Shown here: piece after piece, positions 1-13,690 of the stretch
How the letters are laid out: every line of letters begins with the position of its first letter
Numbering within the stretch: position 1 is the stretch's first letter
Assembly (NCBI GenBank): GCA_936450465.1
Contig: OW388299.1
Span: 40,497,548 to 40,561,547 of the forward strand
Origin: Gibbula magus
Lineage: Eukaryota > Mollusca > Gastropoda > Trochida > Trochidae
Reading direction: 5' to 3'
Length of the DNA stretch: 64,000 nucleotides
Program-made: the position numbers and the translations under genes
Notes under the pieces: generated by a model
The model's database searches: none
What the model saw: only the letters and a program-made list of their open reading frames with translations
Told to the model about the DNA's origin: nothing

Positions 1-24
1 TTCACAATGAAGAAGATGTTATCC

Positions 25-134
25 AGGACATGTATTTTCGAAGCTCTCTTAGCACTATGATAGTCATAAATGCCACACATTAACATTGACTTACGACTAT
101 CTTAACACTAAGACAGTTTCGAAAATATGGGCCC
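25..134. mobile_element. Short hairpin (MITE-like) element, family I copy 1
   Basis: About 110 bp that can fold on itself. The left arm CGAAGCTCTCTTAGCACTAT pairs imperfectly with a right arm ending in AGTTTCGAAAATAT. A related copy lies at 63156-63259 and shares the inner words CGAAGCTCTCTTAGC and TTAACATTGAC. There is no coding content. A small non-autonomous foldback element is inferred from the structure and the two copies. Confidence 0.55.
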
Positions 135-461
135 AGAAACATTGCTTCTTTGATGGAATGATATTTGTATAAGAAATGTCATTCTTATCACATCATCGAT
201 CCTACAACGAAATCAGCTTTTCTATCACAAATTCGTTTGAGGCCCGTTCTCACCGTACGATAGTTACAACTTTTAATATCAAACTTTGATATCGACATGG
301 AGTCATGTGATGAGTTGAGTGTTCTCACATTGAAACTTGAGTTGAACTCTACAAGTTGTAACAACAAATCTTACCTTTGGAAGGGGCCTTTAACAAGATA
401 TCTGTCAAACGATACACATACTTAATATGATATATATATAAAATATAAATGTTGTTTTCAG
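135..461. other. Presumed intron of gene A, nothing recognised
   Basis: This AT-rich stretch lies upstream of the first recognisable exon of gene A and ends in a pyrimidine tract and AG acceptor at 461. No exon resembling exon 5 of genes B and C was found here, so the rest of gene A must lie before the window. Confidence 0.5.
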
Positions 462-598
462 GAGCTCCAAGCTACAGTTCAATGAGAATATCTCAGTTAG
501 AAGATACCAAAACCTGTCCAAATAAACTTTCTGGTTCAAAACTCAGCCAGGATCACACCTACAATTGTTTCAATGGGACCAGCCAATCCACTTGCCAG
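462..598 (+). CDS. Gene A, penultimate exon
   Basis: The acceptor TTTTCAG ends at 461 and the donor GTATAG starts at 599. The 137-nt exon enters in phase 1 and leaves in phase 0, as exon 6 of B and C does. Its last residues are SQSTCQ, the Cys191 position just before the GDxGG loop. Confidence 0.75.
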
Positions 599-2057
599 GT
601 ATAGTCATGTGAAACACCGTTAAAGGGGCAGTAGCACGTTCTTTGCAAAATTATTTTTTTTCAAATTTCCAATTTATAATGATAGTTTATGTCATTTAAA
701 TCAACTTTAGAGGGTAAAACATCTTATTACACAAACCAATTATCTGTAGTGGTACAAACTATGTTGCGTATAAAGCAAAAATTCCATGGCGGCCATTTTA
801 TTGTGAACACAATTTATTATTTTGTATTACAAAAACGATTCCCATGGGTTTACCGAAACATGTACACTCATTTTAAACTTTATTTTCCGAAGAGAGAACG
901 ATGTTTTACTATTGGTGAAATTATTTTTCAAATACATTTTATCAACTTATATATTTGAGCGAAAAAACGTGCTACTGCCCCTTTAAAGGGGCTGTAGTAC
1001 GTTTTGATGGAAATAAAGAGATATCACAATATGGAAAGGAAATGTTACCAATTGCAAAACACCCCCCTCAATCAATAAATAGAGTTGTAAAATGAATGCT
1101 TATGGTTCGGATAAGCCACGAGGATCCTTTCCAGATTTATATTCATAAACGTACACAATAGATATATTTGATTTGATATACTAGTTTTGACTCTTTGGTC
1201 ACTTATATTCGAAGCCAAATGTACGCTTGTCTTTGTCTTTCCAGGGAGATGCCGGTGGAGCTGTAATGTGCAAAATCAGCACAGACGAGACGGTTGTGAT
1301 TGGACAAATAGAAACATATCCGTGTAGGGAAAATGTCTTTGTTGGATTCTATAACCTTGATACTGATTCCATCAGAGTCTTGAAGCCAAAACGTTCATCC
1401 ATCGTGCTTGGAATAGGACAAAGAGGGGGTAGTAGGAACAACCGCGGTGGCATTGTCTTAGGCCAGAGTCAGAACAGAGGAATAAAGATCAACAAGACAG
1501 ACAGAGGATTGAATTTGGGCCTTAAGAATGGTAAAAAGAGGGTGAAACTTGGACTTTCGTCAAAGAATAAGGTCAGGCTAGGAAAAGGGAAACAAATAAG
1601 AGAACTTAAATTGAGCAAAGTCAACAAGGGGTTGAGGTTGGGAAAGAAAAGTGGGATTAAGCTTGGAGTAAGTGAAAGCAGAGGGATTCGGATTGGGAAG
1701 GATAAATCCACTCGAGGAATAAATCTAAATAAAAAACGACAGAATAAAAAGGTACATCTTGGCAAAACCAAAAAACAAAGATCTTCCGTTGGAAAGGTCA
1801 TCCTTGGCGTTGGAGCGAAGAAAGGTTTGAGGCTTGGAGAAAAGAAACAAAATAGACAGATAGATCTTAAAAGCAAGAGGGCGGGAGTACGTTTAGGGGC
1901 AACTCTAGATGAGAAACGGGTTAAACTAGGATTAGGTAACACCGTCAAGACACAAAGAAAGTCTGGAATCTCTTTGGGAACGAGTGATAATGTAAAGCAG
2001 AGGGCCAAACTAGATTTGAGAGCCAAAGCGAAAATCACTGGTATCAGCCTGGGTTGA
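462..2057 (+). CDS. Gene A (partial): secreted trypsin-fold pseudoprotease with long basic repetitive tail
   Basis: Only the last two exons are in the window (462-598 and 1245-2057; stop TGA 2055-2057). They are recognised by their match to exons 6 and 7 of genes B and C. Exon 6 gives 46 residues with TKTC and YNCF, the positions of the Cys168-Cys182 pair of trypsins, and ends STCQ. Exon 7 begins GDAGGA, the GDSGGP active-site loop with the catalytic Ser replaced by Ala and the last Pro by Ala, so peptidase activity is not expected. AVMC and ETYPC supply partners for the other disulfides. After about 54 residues of exon 7 the S1 fold ends. About 215 residues of Lys/Arg-rich sequence follow, with a recurring hydrophobic-basic-Leu-Gly motif, no Cys and few acids. 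The family is S1A serine protease homologue. The role of the tail is unknown; matrix, nucleic-acid or polyanion binding are only guesses. The 5' exons lie outside the window. Confidence 0.75.
621..985. mobile_element. MITE family A copy 1 (in last intron of gene A)
   Basis: A 365-bp element with terminal inverted repeats TAAAGGGGCAGTAGCACGTT and AACGTGCTACTGCCCCTTTA, flanked by TTAA. The interior is shared with the copies at 3148, 21426, 46889, 54387 and 63567 (for example GCGTATAAAGCAAAAATT and TGGCGGCCATTTTATTGTGA). It contains no transposase and is non-autonomous. An open frame at 689-958 is read through the element and is not a gene. Confidence 0.8.
1245..2057 (+). CDS. Gene A, terminal exon with S1 C-terminus and basic repeat tail
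   Basis: The acceptor TCTTTCCAG ends at 1244. The exon encodes 270 residues. The first about 54 correspond to exon 7 of B and C (GDAGGA, VVIGQIE, VFVGFYNLD). The rest is the basic tail, in which units such as GLRLG, GIKLG, GIRIG, KVHLG, GVRLG and RVKLG recur every 8-16 residues, most often 10. A 189-residue open frame on the opposite strand at 1469-2038 is a shadow of this repeat. Confidence 0.75.
   Translation, partial: GDAGGAVMCKISTDETVVIGQIETYPCRENVFVGFYNLDTDSIRVLKPKRSSIVLGIGQRGGSRNNRGGIVLGQSQNRGIKINKTDRGLNLGLKNGKKRVKLGLSSKNKVRLGKGKQIRELKLSKVNKGLRLGKKSGIKLGVSESRGIRIGKDKSTRGINLNKKRQNKKVHLGKTKKQRSSVGKVILGVGAKKGLRLGEKKQNRQIDLKSKRAGVRLGATLDEKRVKLGLGNTVKTQRKSGISLGTSDNVKQRAKLDLRAKAKITGISLG
1405..2054 (+). 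repeat. Degenerate coding repeat: basic LG-motif tail of gene A
   Basis: About 19 copies of a hydrophobic-x-Leu-Gly core (VRLG, LRLG, IKLG, VKLG, ISLG and decayed forms such as INLN and LDLR) sit in Lys/Arg/Asn/Gln-rich spacers. Gene B retains two such units at its C-terminus (VDVRLGG and RLKLKDE) and gene C none. The regular spacing suggests stacked short beta strands, but this is inference. Confidence 0.7.
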
Positions 2058-2157
2058 TATTTATAACGAATTTAGAACGTAAATATTATTTTTACTCTTA
2101 AATTCACCGAGTGGTTTTAGGGATGTTTCGTAATCGTAAATACATTTTTTGTAAATC

Positions 2158-2163
2158 AATAAA
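2158..2163 (+). terminator. Polyadenylation signal of gene A
   Basis: AATAAA lies about 100 bases after the stop codon of gene A, in AT-rich sequence, as expected for a 3' UTR end. Confidence 0.5.
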
Positions 2164-2546
2164 TATTTATAATTCATAAATTGCGCTTTTTTATTGGATT
2201 TTTTTTATTCCTGTTCAAGGAATAATCAATTTCTGTTAATTTCCGGAAGAACCCGTTTAGGGACGTTTCGTAATCTAAACATTTTCGATTTTACTTCAAT
2301 CTCACAGCACTGATTGTTCAAGTACCTTTTTTGTCCCTCTCCCTTTCGCTCCTGGACACTGTTTTGCTTCTGAATTTGTTACAATGATGTTGCTTTCAAT
2401 TTCACTGGTTTTGGGTTTTGTTTGACAATAAACATTGTTAAAAATTTAATATTTCAATATTACTGAATAAAATATGCACGAAAATGAAGCTTCGCTTGTT
2501 TTTGCTTTTGTATTGAACTTGTCTTCTTGTTTTACTTGAATGTCTG
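2164..2546. other. Non-coding 3' flank of gene A
   Basis: AT-rich sequence in which GTTTAGGGACGTTTCGTAAT at about 2255 echoes TTTTAGGGATGTTTCGTAAT at about 2115, a weak local duplication of the 3' UTR. No open frame worth calling. Confidence 0.4.
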
Positions 2547-2633
2547 TTAAAGGGACAGTAGCAGACTCGCTAATCAGTATCGGTAGATAAATCTGATCTC
2601 TTTTTTTATCCTCGACGCGGTCTCCCTTTAAGC
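2547..2633. mobile_element. Very short TTAA-ended inverted-repeat element
   Basis: The segment starts GTTAAAGGGACAGTAGCAGA and ends GGTCTCCCTTTAAG, resembling the ends of MITE family A but only about 87 bp long. It is probably an internally deleted derivative. Confidence 0.35.
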
Positions 2634-2639
2634 TCAACG

Positions 2640-2800
2640 AATTGGAGGTACAAGATTGGTACATGTAACAGTGTGTTCGACTTCGGATCTAGGGGTCGAG
2701 GTTCGAATCCCGCTGAGGGCGCTTCAAAACTAACCCGTTTTGGAGTTCTGCATGTAGTAAGATTTACAGAGTACCCTGGTTGCATTCCTGTGTAAAATGG
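2640..2800 (+). mobile_element. tRNA-derived SINE fragment
   Basis: GAGGTTCGAATCCCGCTGAG matches a Pol III B box, and the sequence before it resembles the 3' half of a tRNA. No matching acceptor stem or A box is visible, so this is a SINE head rather than a tRNA gene. Confidence 0.4.
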
Positions 2801-3147
2801 TGTAAATATTCCACTAGTTCCAACCAGTGCGCTAAGGTATCAGCGTATTTCATAGCGACAATCATTCCTCCACTCAACAAACTTCGCACAACAAACTTTG
2901 ATTGCAACCAGGGTCAAACGATCGCACCAAAATGTCAACCTAGAGGTCACGTAGTATTAATGAATAAACATTCTCACGTGACCTCTACGATCGCCAAATA
3001 TGTTCAGTACTCCTACGTGACCTACGTTGATATTTTGCTGAGAACGTCTGAACTTGACTTGATGCAGTCAAAGTTTCCGTGCAATCAGCGACGATGTTCC
3101 TAATTGCACATGCGCTCTTGGTCCCAAACAAATAATTAACATCATTT
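2801..3147. other. Non-coding spacer with short inverted repeats
   Basis: AGAGGTCACGTA (about 2942) and CACGTGACCTCT (about 2976) form a hairpin, and ACAAACTTTGATTGCA (about 2890) pairs partly with TCAAAGTTTCCGTGCAAT (about 3068). This may be a decayed foldback element. No gene. Confidence 0.35.
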
Positions 3148-3507
3148 TAAAGGGGCAGTAGCACGTTTTTTCGCTGAAAACGTTTATGAAGTGTATTTCA
3201 ACAATAACGTCACCAATGGTGAAACACCATTCTCTCTTATGAAAATCAAGTTAAAAAATGAGTGTACATGGTTCGGTAAAGCCATCGGAATCGTGTTTGT
3301 CATTCGAAATAATAAAATGTATTCACAATAAAATGACCGCCATGAAATTTTTGCTTTATACGCAAAACCATTATTACCACTACGGACAAATGGTTTGTGC
3401 AACAAGATGTTTTATCCTTTAAAGTAAGTATAAATGACATAAACTATCATTATAAATGTGAAATTTGACATAATAAAATTTGCAAAAAACGTGCTACTGT
3501 ACCTTTA
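3148..3507. mobile_element. MITE family A copy 2 (inverted)
   Basis: This is the same family as 621-985 in the opposite orientation. The ends are TAAAGGGGCAGTAGCACGTT and AACGTGCTACTGTACCTTTA. It ends about 130 bp before the heptamer array. Confidence 0.75.
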
Positions 3508-3639
3508 AGGAGTACAGGGCATTTCTTTGTTATCAGTGCTATTTGTGATATGTGTGTTGATATAGATACAATCATGAAATAATAAAGTTGAAATGTAAAG
3601 ACACCGTTTAGTAATTAATACTGATATTATTACACCATA
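3508..3639. other. Unique left flank of the heptamer array
   Basis: About 130 bp of AT-rich sequence between a family A MITE and the first array units. Nothing recognised. Confidence 0.4.
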
Positions 3640-6600
3640 CAGCATACACCATGCACCATGCACCATGCACCATGCACCATGCACCATGTACCATGCACCA
3701 TGCAAAATACACCATACACCATACACCATACACCATACACCATACACCATACACCCTTCACCATACACCATACATCTTACACCATACACAATACACCATA
3801 CACCATGTAGTATACACCATACACCTTGCACCATACACCATACACCATACACCATACATTATACGCCATGTACCATGCACCATACACCATGCACCATACA
3901 ACATACACCATACACCATACAGTTTACATCATACACCCTACACCCTACACTATTCACCATGCACCATGCATCATGCACCATGCACCATGCACCATACACA
4001 TACACCATACACCATACACCATACACCATACACCATGCACCATGCACCATGCACCATACACCATACACCATACAGTATACACCATACAACATACACCATA
4101 CACCATACACCATACACCCTACACCATACACCCTACACAATACACCATACACCATACAGTCTACACCATACACCATACACAATACACCATACACCATACA
4201 CCATACACCCTACACCATACACCATACACCATACACCATACACCATACACCAAACACCAAACAACATACACCATACACCATACACCATACACCATACACC
4301 ATACACAATACAACATACACCATACACCATACACCATACACAATACACAATACACCGTAAAACCACACACCATACACCCTACACCATACACCATACACCA
4401 TACACCATACACCATACACCATACACCATAAACCCTACACCATACACCATACAGTATACACCATACCCAATACACCATACACCATACACCATACACCCTA
4501 CACCATACATCCTACACCATACACCATACACCATACACCATACACAATACACCATACACCATACACCATACACCATACACCATGCACCATGCACCATGCA
4601 CCATGCACCATGCACCATGCACCATACACCATACATCATGCACCATGCACCATGCACCATGCACCATGCACCATACACCATACACCATACACCATACATC
4701 ATACACCATACACCATACACCATGCACCATGCACCATGCACCATACACCAAACACCCTACACCACACACCATGCACCCTACACCATACACCATACACAAA
4801 ACATCATACACCATACACCATACACCTTGCACCATGCACCATGCACCAAACACCCTACACCATACACCCTACACCATACACCATACACCATACACCATAC
4901 GCCATACACCATACACCATACATCATCACCATGCACCATGCACCATACACCATACACCATACATCATACACCATGCACCATACACCATACATCATGCACC
5001 ATGCACCATGCACCATGCACCATGCACCATGCACCATACACCATACACCATACACAATACATCATACACCATACACCATGCACCATGCACCATACACCAT
5101 ACAGTCTACACCATACACCATACACCATACACAATACACCATACACCATACATCATACACCATACACCCTACACCATACGCCATACACCATATACCATAC
5201 ACCATACACCATACACCATACACCATACACCAAACAACATACACCATACACCATACACCATACACCATACACCATACACAATACAACATACACCATACAC
5301 CATACACCATACACCATACACAATACACAATACACCATAAAACCATACACCATACACCCTACACCATACACCATACAGTATACACCATACACCATACACC
5401 ATACACAATACACCATACACCATACACCATACACCATACAGTATACACCACACACGTTACCCCATACACCCTACACCATACAACATACACCATACACCCT
5501 ACACCCTACACCCTACACCATACACCATACACCATACACCATACACCATAAACCATACACCATACACCATACACCATAAACCATACACCATACAGTTTAC
5601 ACCATACACCATACACCATACACCATACACCATACACCATACACCAAACACCATACACCATACACCATACACCATATACCATACAACATACAACGTACAC
5701 CATAAACCATACACCATACATAACACACCAACACACCATACACCATACACCATAAACCATACACCGTACACCAAACAACATACGCCATACAACATACACC
5801 ATACACCATACACCATACATCTCACACCATACACCATACACCATACACCATACACCCTACACCCTACACCATACACCATACACCATACACCATACACCAT
5901 ACACCCTACACCATACACCATACAGTATACACCATACACCATACACAATACACCATACACCATACACCATACACCAAACAACATACACCATACACCATAC
6001 ACCATACACCATACACCATACACAATACACCAAACAACATACACCATACACCATACAACATACACAATACACCATACAGTATACATCATACACCCTACAC
6101 CCTACACCATACACCATACACCATGCACCATGCACCATACACCATACACCCTACACCATACACCATACACCATACAGTATACACCATACAACATACACCA
6201 TACAACATACACCATACACCCTACACCATACACCCTACACCATACACCATACACCATACACCATACAGTCTACACCATACACCATACACAATACACCATA
6301 CACCATACACGGTACACCATACACCATACACCATACACCATACACCATACACCATACACCATACACCATACACCATACACCATACACCAAACAACATACA
6401 CCATACACCATACACCATACACAATACAACATACACGATACACCATACACCATACACCATACACAATACACAATACACAATACACCATAAAACCATACAC
6501 CATACACCATACACCCTACACCATACACCATACACCATACAACATACACCATACAGTATACACCATACACCATTCACCATGCACAATGCACCATGCACCA

Positions 6601-7072
6601 TACACATACACCATACACCATACCCCATAAACCATGCACCATACACCAAACACCATACAGTATACACCATACAACATACACCATACACCATATACCATAC
6701 ACCATACACCATACACCATACACCATACACCATACACCATACACCATACACCATACAACCTACACCATACACAATACACCATACACAATACACCATACAC
6801 CATACACCATGCACCATGCACCATGCACCATGCACCATGCACCATGCACCATACACCATACATCATGCACCATGCACCATGCACCATGCACCATGCACCA
6901 TGCACCATACACCATACACCATACACCATACATCATACACCATACACCATACACCATGCACCATGCACCATACACCATACACCCTACACCATACACCATA
7001 CACCCTACACCATACACCATACACCATACACCATACACCATACACCATACACAATACATAATACACAATACA

Positions 7073-10000
7073 CCATAAAACCATACACAATACACCCTAC
7101 ACCATACACCATACAACATACACCATACAGTATACAGTATACACCATACACCATACACCATACACCATACACCATACACCATACACCATACACCATACAC
7201 CATACACCATACACCATTCACCATGCACAATGCACCATGCACCATACACATACACCATACACCATACCCCATAAACTATGCACCATACACCAAACACCAT
7301 ACAGTATACACCATACAACATACACCATACACCATACACCATACACCATACACCATACAACCTACACCATACACAATACACCATACACAATACACCATAC
7401 ACCATACACCATGCACCATGCACCATGCACCATGCACCATGCACCATGTACCATACACCATACATCATGCACCATGCACCATGCACCATGCACCATGCAC
7501 CATGCACCATGCACCATACACCATACACCATTCACCATACATCATACACCATACACCATACACCATGCACCATGCACCATACACCATACACCCTACACCA
7601 TACACCATACACCCTACACCATACACCATACACCATACACCATACACCATACACCATACACAATACATAATACACAATACACCATAAAACCATACACAAT
7701 ACACCCTACACCATACACCATACAACATACACCATACAGTATACAGTATACACCATACACCATACACCATACACCATACACCATACACCATACACCATAC
7801 ACCATACACCATACACCATACACCATACACCATTCACCATGCACAATGCACCATGCACCATACACATACACCATACACCATACCCCATAAACTATGCACC
7901 ATACACCAAACACCATACAGTATACACCATACAACATACACCATACACCATACACCATACACCATACACCATACAGTATACACCATACCCCATACACCAT
8001 ACACCATACACCATACACCCTACACCATACATCCTACACCATACACAATACACCATACACCATACATAATACACCATACACCATGCACCATGCACCATGC
8101 ACCATGCACCATGCACCATGCACCATGCACCATACATCATGCACCATGCACCATGCACCATGCACCATGCACCATACACCATACACCATACACCATACAT
8201 CATACACCATACACCATACACCATGCACCATGCACCATACACCATACACCCTACACCATACACCATACACCATACACCATACACCCTACACCATACACCA
8301 TACACCATACATCATACACCATACACCATACACCTTGCACCATGCACCATGCACCAAACACCCTACACCATACACCCTACACCATACAAAATACACCATA
8401 CACCCTACATCATACATCCTACACCATACACCATACACCATACACCATACACAATACACCATACACCATACACCATGCACCATGCACCATGCACCATGCA
8501 CCATACACCATACATCATGCACCATGCACCATGCACCATGCACCATGCACCATGCACCATACACCATACACCATACATCATACACCATACACCATACACC
8601 ATGCACCATGCACCATACACCATACACCCTACACCATACACCATACACCCTACACCATACACCATACACCATACACCATACACCATACACAATACATAAT
8701 ACACAATACACCATAAAACCATACACAATACACCCTACACCATACACCATACAACATACACCATACAGTATACACCATACACCATACACCATACACCATA
8801 CACCATACACCATACACCATACACCATACACCATACACCATACACCATTCACCATGCACAATGCACCATGCACCATACACATACACCATACACCATACAC
8901 CATACCCCATAAACCATGCACCATACACCAAACACCATACAGTATACACCATACAACATACACCATACACCATACACCATACACCATACACCATACACCA
9001 AACACCATACACCATACACCATACACCATACACCATACACCATACACCCTACACCATACACCATACAGTATACACCATACCCCATACACCATACACCATA
9101 CACCATACACCATACACCATACACCCTACACCATACATCCTACACCATACACCATACACCATACACCATACACAATACACAATACACCATGCACCATGCA
9201 CCATGCACCATGCACCATGCACCATGCACCATGCACCATGCACCATACATCATGCACCAGGCACCATGCACCATGCACCATACACCATACACCATACACC
9301 ATACATCATACACCATACACCATACACCATGCACCATGCACCATACACCGTTCACCCTACACCATACACCATACGCCATACACCCTACACCATACACCAT
9401 ACACCATACATCATACACCATACACCATACACCTTGCACCATGCACCATGCACCAAACACCCTACACCATACACCCTACACCATACACCATACACCATAC
9501 ACCATACACCATACACCATACACCATACACCATACACCATACACCATACACCATACACCATACACCATACACCATACATCATCACCATGCACCATGCACC
9601 ATGCACCATACACCATACATCATACACCATGCACCATACACCATACATCATGCACCATGCACCATGCACCATGCACCATGCACCATACACCATACAACAT
9701 ACATCATACATCATACACCATACACCATACACCATGCACCATGCACCATGCACCATGCACCATGCACATACACCATACAGTCTACACCATACACCATACA
9801 CAATACACCATATACCCTACACCATACGCCATACACCATATACCATACACCATACACCATACACCATACACCATACACCAAACAACATACACCATACACC
9901 ATACACCATACACCATACACAATACACAATACACAATACACAATACACAATACACAATAAAACCATACACCATACACCCTACACCATACACCATACAACA

Positions 10001-10382
10001 TACAGTATACAGTATACAGTATACACCATACACCATACACAATACACCATACACCATACACCATACAACCTACACCATACACAATACACCATACACAATA
10101 CACCATACACCATACACCATGCACCATGCACCATGCACCATGCACCATGCACCATGCACCATACACCATACATCATGCACCATGCACCATGCACCATGCA
10201 CCATGCACCATGCACCATACACCATACACCATACACCATACATCATACACCATACACCATACACCATGCACCATGCACCATACACCATACACCCTACACC
10301 ATACACCATACACCCTACACCATACACCATACACCATACACCATACACCATACACCATACACAATACATAATACACAATACA
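7073..10382. repeat. Higher-order repeat unit 1 (about 3.31 kb) within the heptamer array
   Basis: The landmark CCATAAAACC, or its variant CAATAAAACC, occurs at 7073, 7682, 8711, 9955 and again at 10383, 10992, 12028, 13258. The intervals are 609, 1029 and 1244, against 609, 1036 and 1230. The offset between the sets is 3303-3317 bp. A second landmark, CATCATCACCATGC, at about 9578 recurs at about 12880 (offset about 3302). Confidence 0.8.
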
Positions 10383-13300
10383 CCATAAAACCATACACAA
10401 TACACCCTACACCATACACCATACAACATACACCATACAGTATACAGTATACACCATACACCATACACCATACACCATACACCATACACCATACACCATA
10501 CACCATACACCATACACCATACACCATACACCATTCACCATGCACAATGCACCATGCACCATACACATACACCATACACCATACCCCATAAACTATGCAC
10601 CATACACCAAACACCATACAGTATACACCATACAACATACACCATACACCATACACCATACACCATACACCATACAACCTACACCATACACAATACACCA
10701 TACACAATACACCATACACCATACACCATGCACCATGCACCATGCACCATGCACCATGCACCATGTACCATACACCATACATCATGCACCATGCACCATG
10801 CACCATGCACCATGCACCATGCACCATACACCATACACCATACACCATACATCATACACCATACACCATACACCATGCACCATGCACCATACACCATACA
10901 CCCTACACCATACACCATACACCCTACACCATACACCATACACCATACACCATACACCATACACCATACACAATACATAATACACAATACACCATAAAAC
11001 CATACACAATACACCCTACACCATACACCATACAACATACACCATACAGTATACAGTATACACCATACACCATACACCATACACCATACACCATACACCA
11101 TACACCATACACCATACACCATACACCATACACCATACACCATTCACCATGCACAATGCACCATGCACCATACACATACACCATACACCATACCCCATAA
11201 ACTATGCACCATACACCAAACACCATACATTATACACCATACAACATACACCATACACCATACACCATACACCATACACCATACAGTATACACCATACCC
11301 CATACACCATACACCATACACCATACACCCTACACCATACATCCTACACCATACACAATACACCATACACCATACATAATACACCATACACCATGCACCA
11401 TGCACCATGCACCATGCACCATGCACCATGCACCATGCACCATACATCATGCACCATGCACCATGCACCATGCACCATGCACCATACACCATACACCATA
11501 CACCATACATCATACACCATACACCATACACCATGCACCATGCACCATACACCATACACCCTACACCATACACCATACACCATACACCCTACACCATACA
11601 CCATACACCATACATCATACACCATACACCATACACCTTGCACCATGCACCATGCACCAAACACCCTACACCATACACCCTACACCATACAAAATACACC
11701 ATACACCCTACATCATACATCCTACACCATACACCATACACCATACACCATACACAATACACCATACACCATACACCATGCACCATGCACCATGCACCAT
11801 GCACCATGCACCATACACCATACATCATGCACCATGCACCATGCACCATGCACCATGCACCATGCACCATACACCATACACCATACATCATACACCATAC
11901 ACCATACACCATGCACCATGCACCATACACCATACACCCTACACCATACACCATACACCATACACCCTACACCATACACCATACACCATACACCATACAC
12001 CATACACAATACATAATACACAATACACCATAAAACCATACACAATACACCCTACACCATACACCATACAACATACACCATACAGTATACTGTATACACC
12101 ATACACCATACACCATACACCATACACCATACACCATACACCATACACCATACACCATACACCATTCACCATGCACAATGCACCATGCACCATACACATA
12201 CACCATACACCATACACCATACCCCATAAACCATGCACCATACACCAAACACCATACAGTATACACCATACAACATACACCATACACCATACACCATACA
12301 CCATACACCATACACCAAACACCATACACCATACACCATACACCATACACCATACACCATACACCCTACACCATACACCATACAGTATACACCATACCCC
12401 ATACACCATACACCATACACCATACACCATACACCATACACCCTACACCATACATCCTACACCATACACCATACACCATACACCATACACAATACACCAT
12501 ACACCATGCACCATGCACCATGCACCATGCACCATGCACCATGCACCATGCACCATGCACCATACATCATGCACCAGGTACCATGCACCATGCACCATAC
12601 ACCATACACCATACACCATACATCATACACCATACACCATACACCATGCACCATGCACCATACACCGTTCACCCTACACCATACACCATACGCCATACAC
12701 CCTACACCATACACCATACACCATACATCATACACCATACACCATACACCTTGCACCATGCACCATGCACCAAACACCCTACACCATACACCCTACACCA
12801 TACACCATACACCATACACCATACACCATACACCATACACCATACACCATACACCATACACCATACACCATACACCATACATCATCACCATGCACCATGC
12901 ACCATGCACCATACACCATACATCATACACCATGCACCATACACCATACATCATGCACCATGCACCATGCACCATGCACCATGCACCATACACCATACAA
13001 CATACATCATACATCATACACCATACACCATACACCATGCACCATGCACCATGCACCATGCACCATGCACATACACCATACAGTCTACACCATACACCAT
13101 ACACAATACACCATATACCCTACACCATACGCCATACACCATATACCATACACCATACACCATACACTATACACCATACACCAAACAACATACACCATAC
13201 ACCATACACCATACACCATACACAATACACAATACACAATACACAATACACAATACACAATAAAACCATACACCATACACCCTACACCATACACCATACA

Positions 13301-13690
13301 ACATACAGTATACAGTATACAGTATACACCATACACCATACACAATACACCATACACCATACACCATACAACATACACCCTACACAATACACCATACACC
13401 ATACACCATACACCATACACCATACACCATACACCATACACCATACACCATACACAATATACCATACACCATACCCCATACACCATACACCATACACCAT
13501 ACAGTATACACCATACAACATACACCATACACCATACACCATACAGTATATACCATACACCATACACCATACACCATACACCATACCCCATACACCCTAC
13601 ACCATACACCATACACCATACACCCTACACCATACACCATACACCATACACCATACACCATACACCATACACCATAAACCATACACCATA
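10383..13690. repeat. Higher-order repeat unit 2 (about 3.31 kb)
   Basis: This is the second copy of the unit at 7073-10382, with the same order of variant blocks. Scattered single changes (for example AGTATACAGTATAC against AGTATACTGTATAC near 12085) show the copies have begun to diverge. The right edge is approximate. Confidence 0.7.

Noticed and set aside
1469..2038. 189-codon frame on the minus strand
   Set aside because: It is antisense to the well-supported terminal exon of gene A and reflects its repetitive codons.
2690..2722. tRNA gene suggested by GGTTCGAATCCC
   Set aside because: Only the T-arm side is tRNA-like; there is no pairing acceptor stem or A box. Better explained as a SINE.
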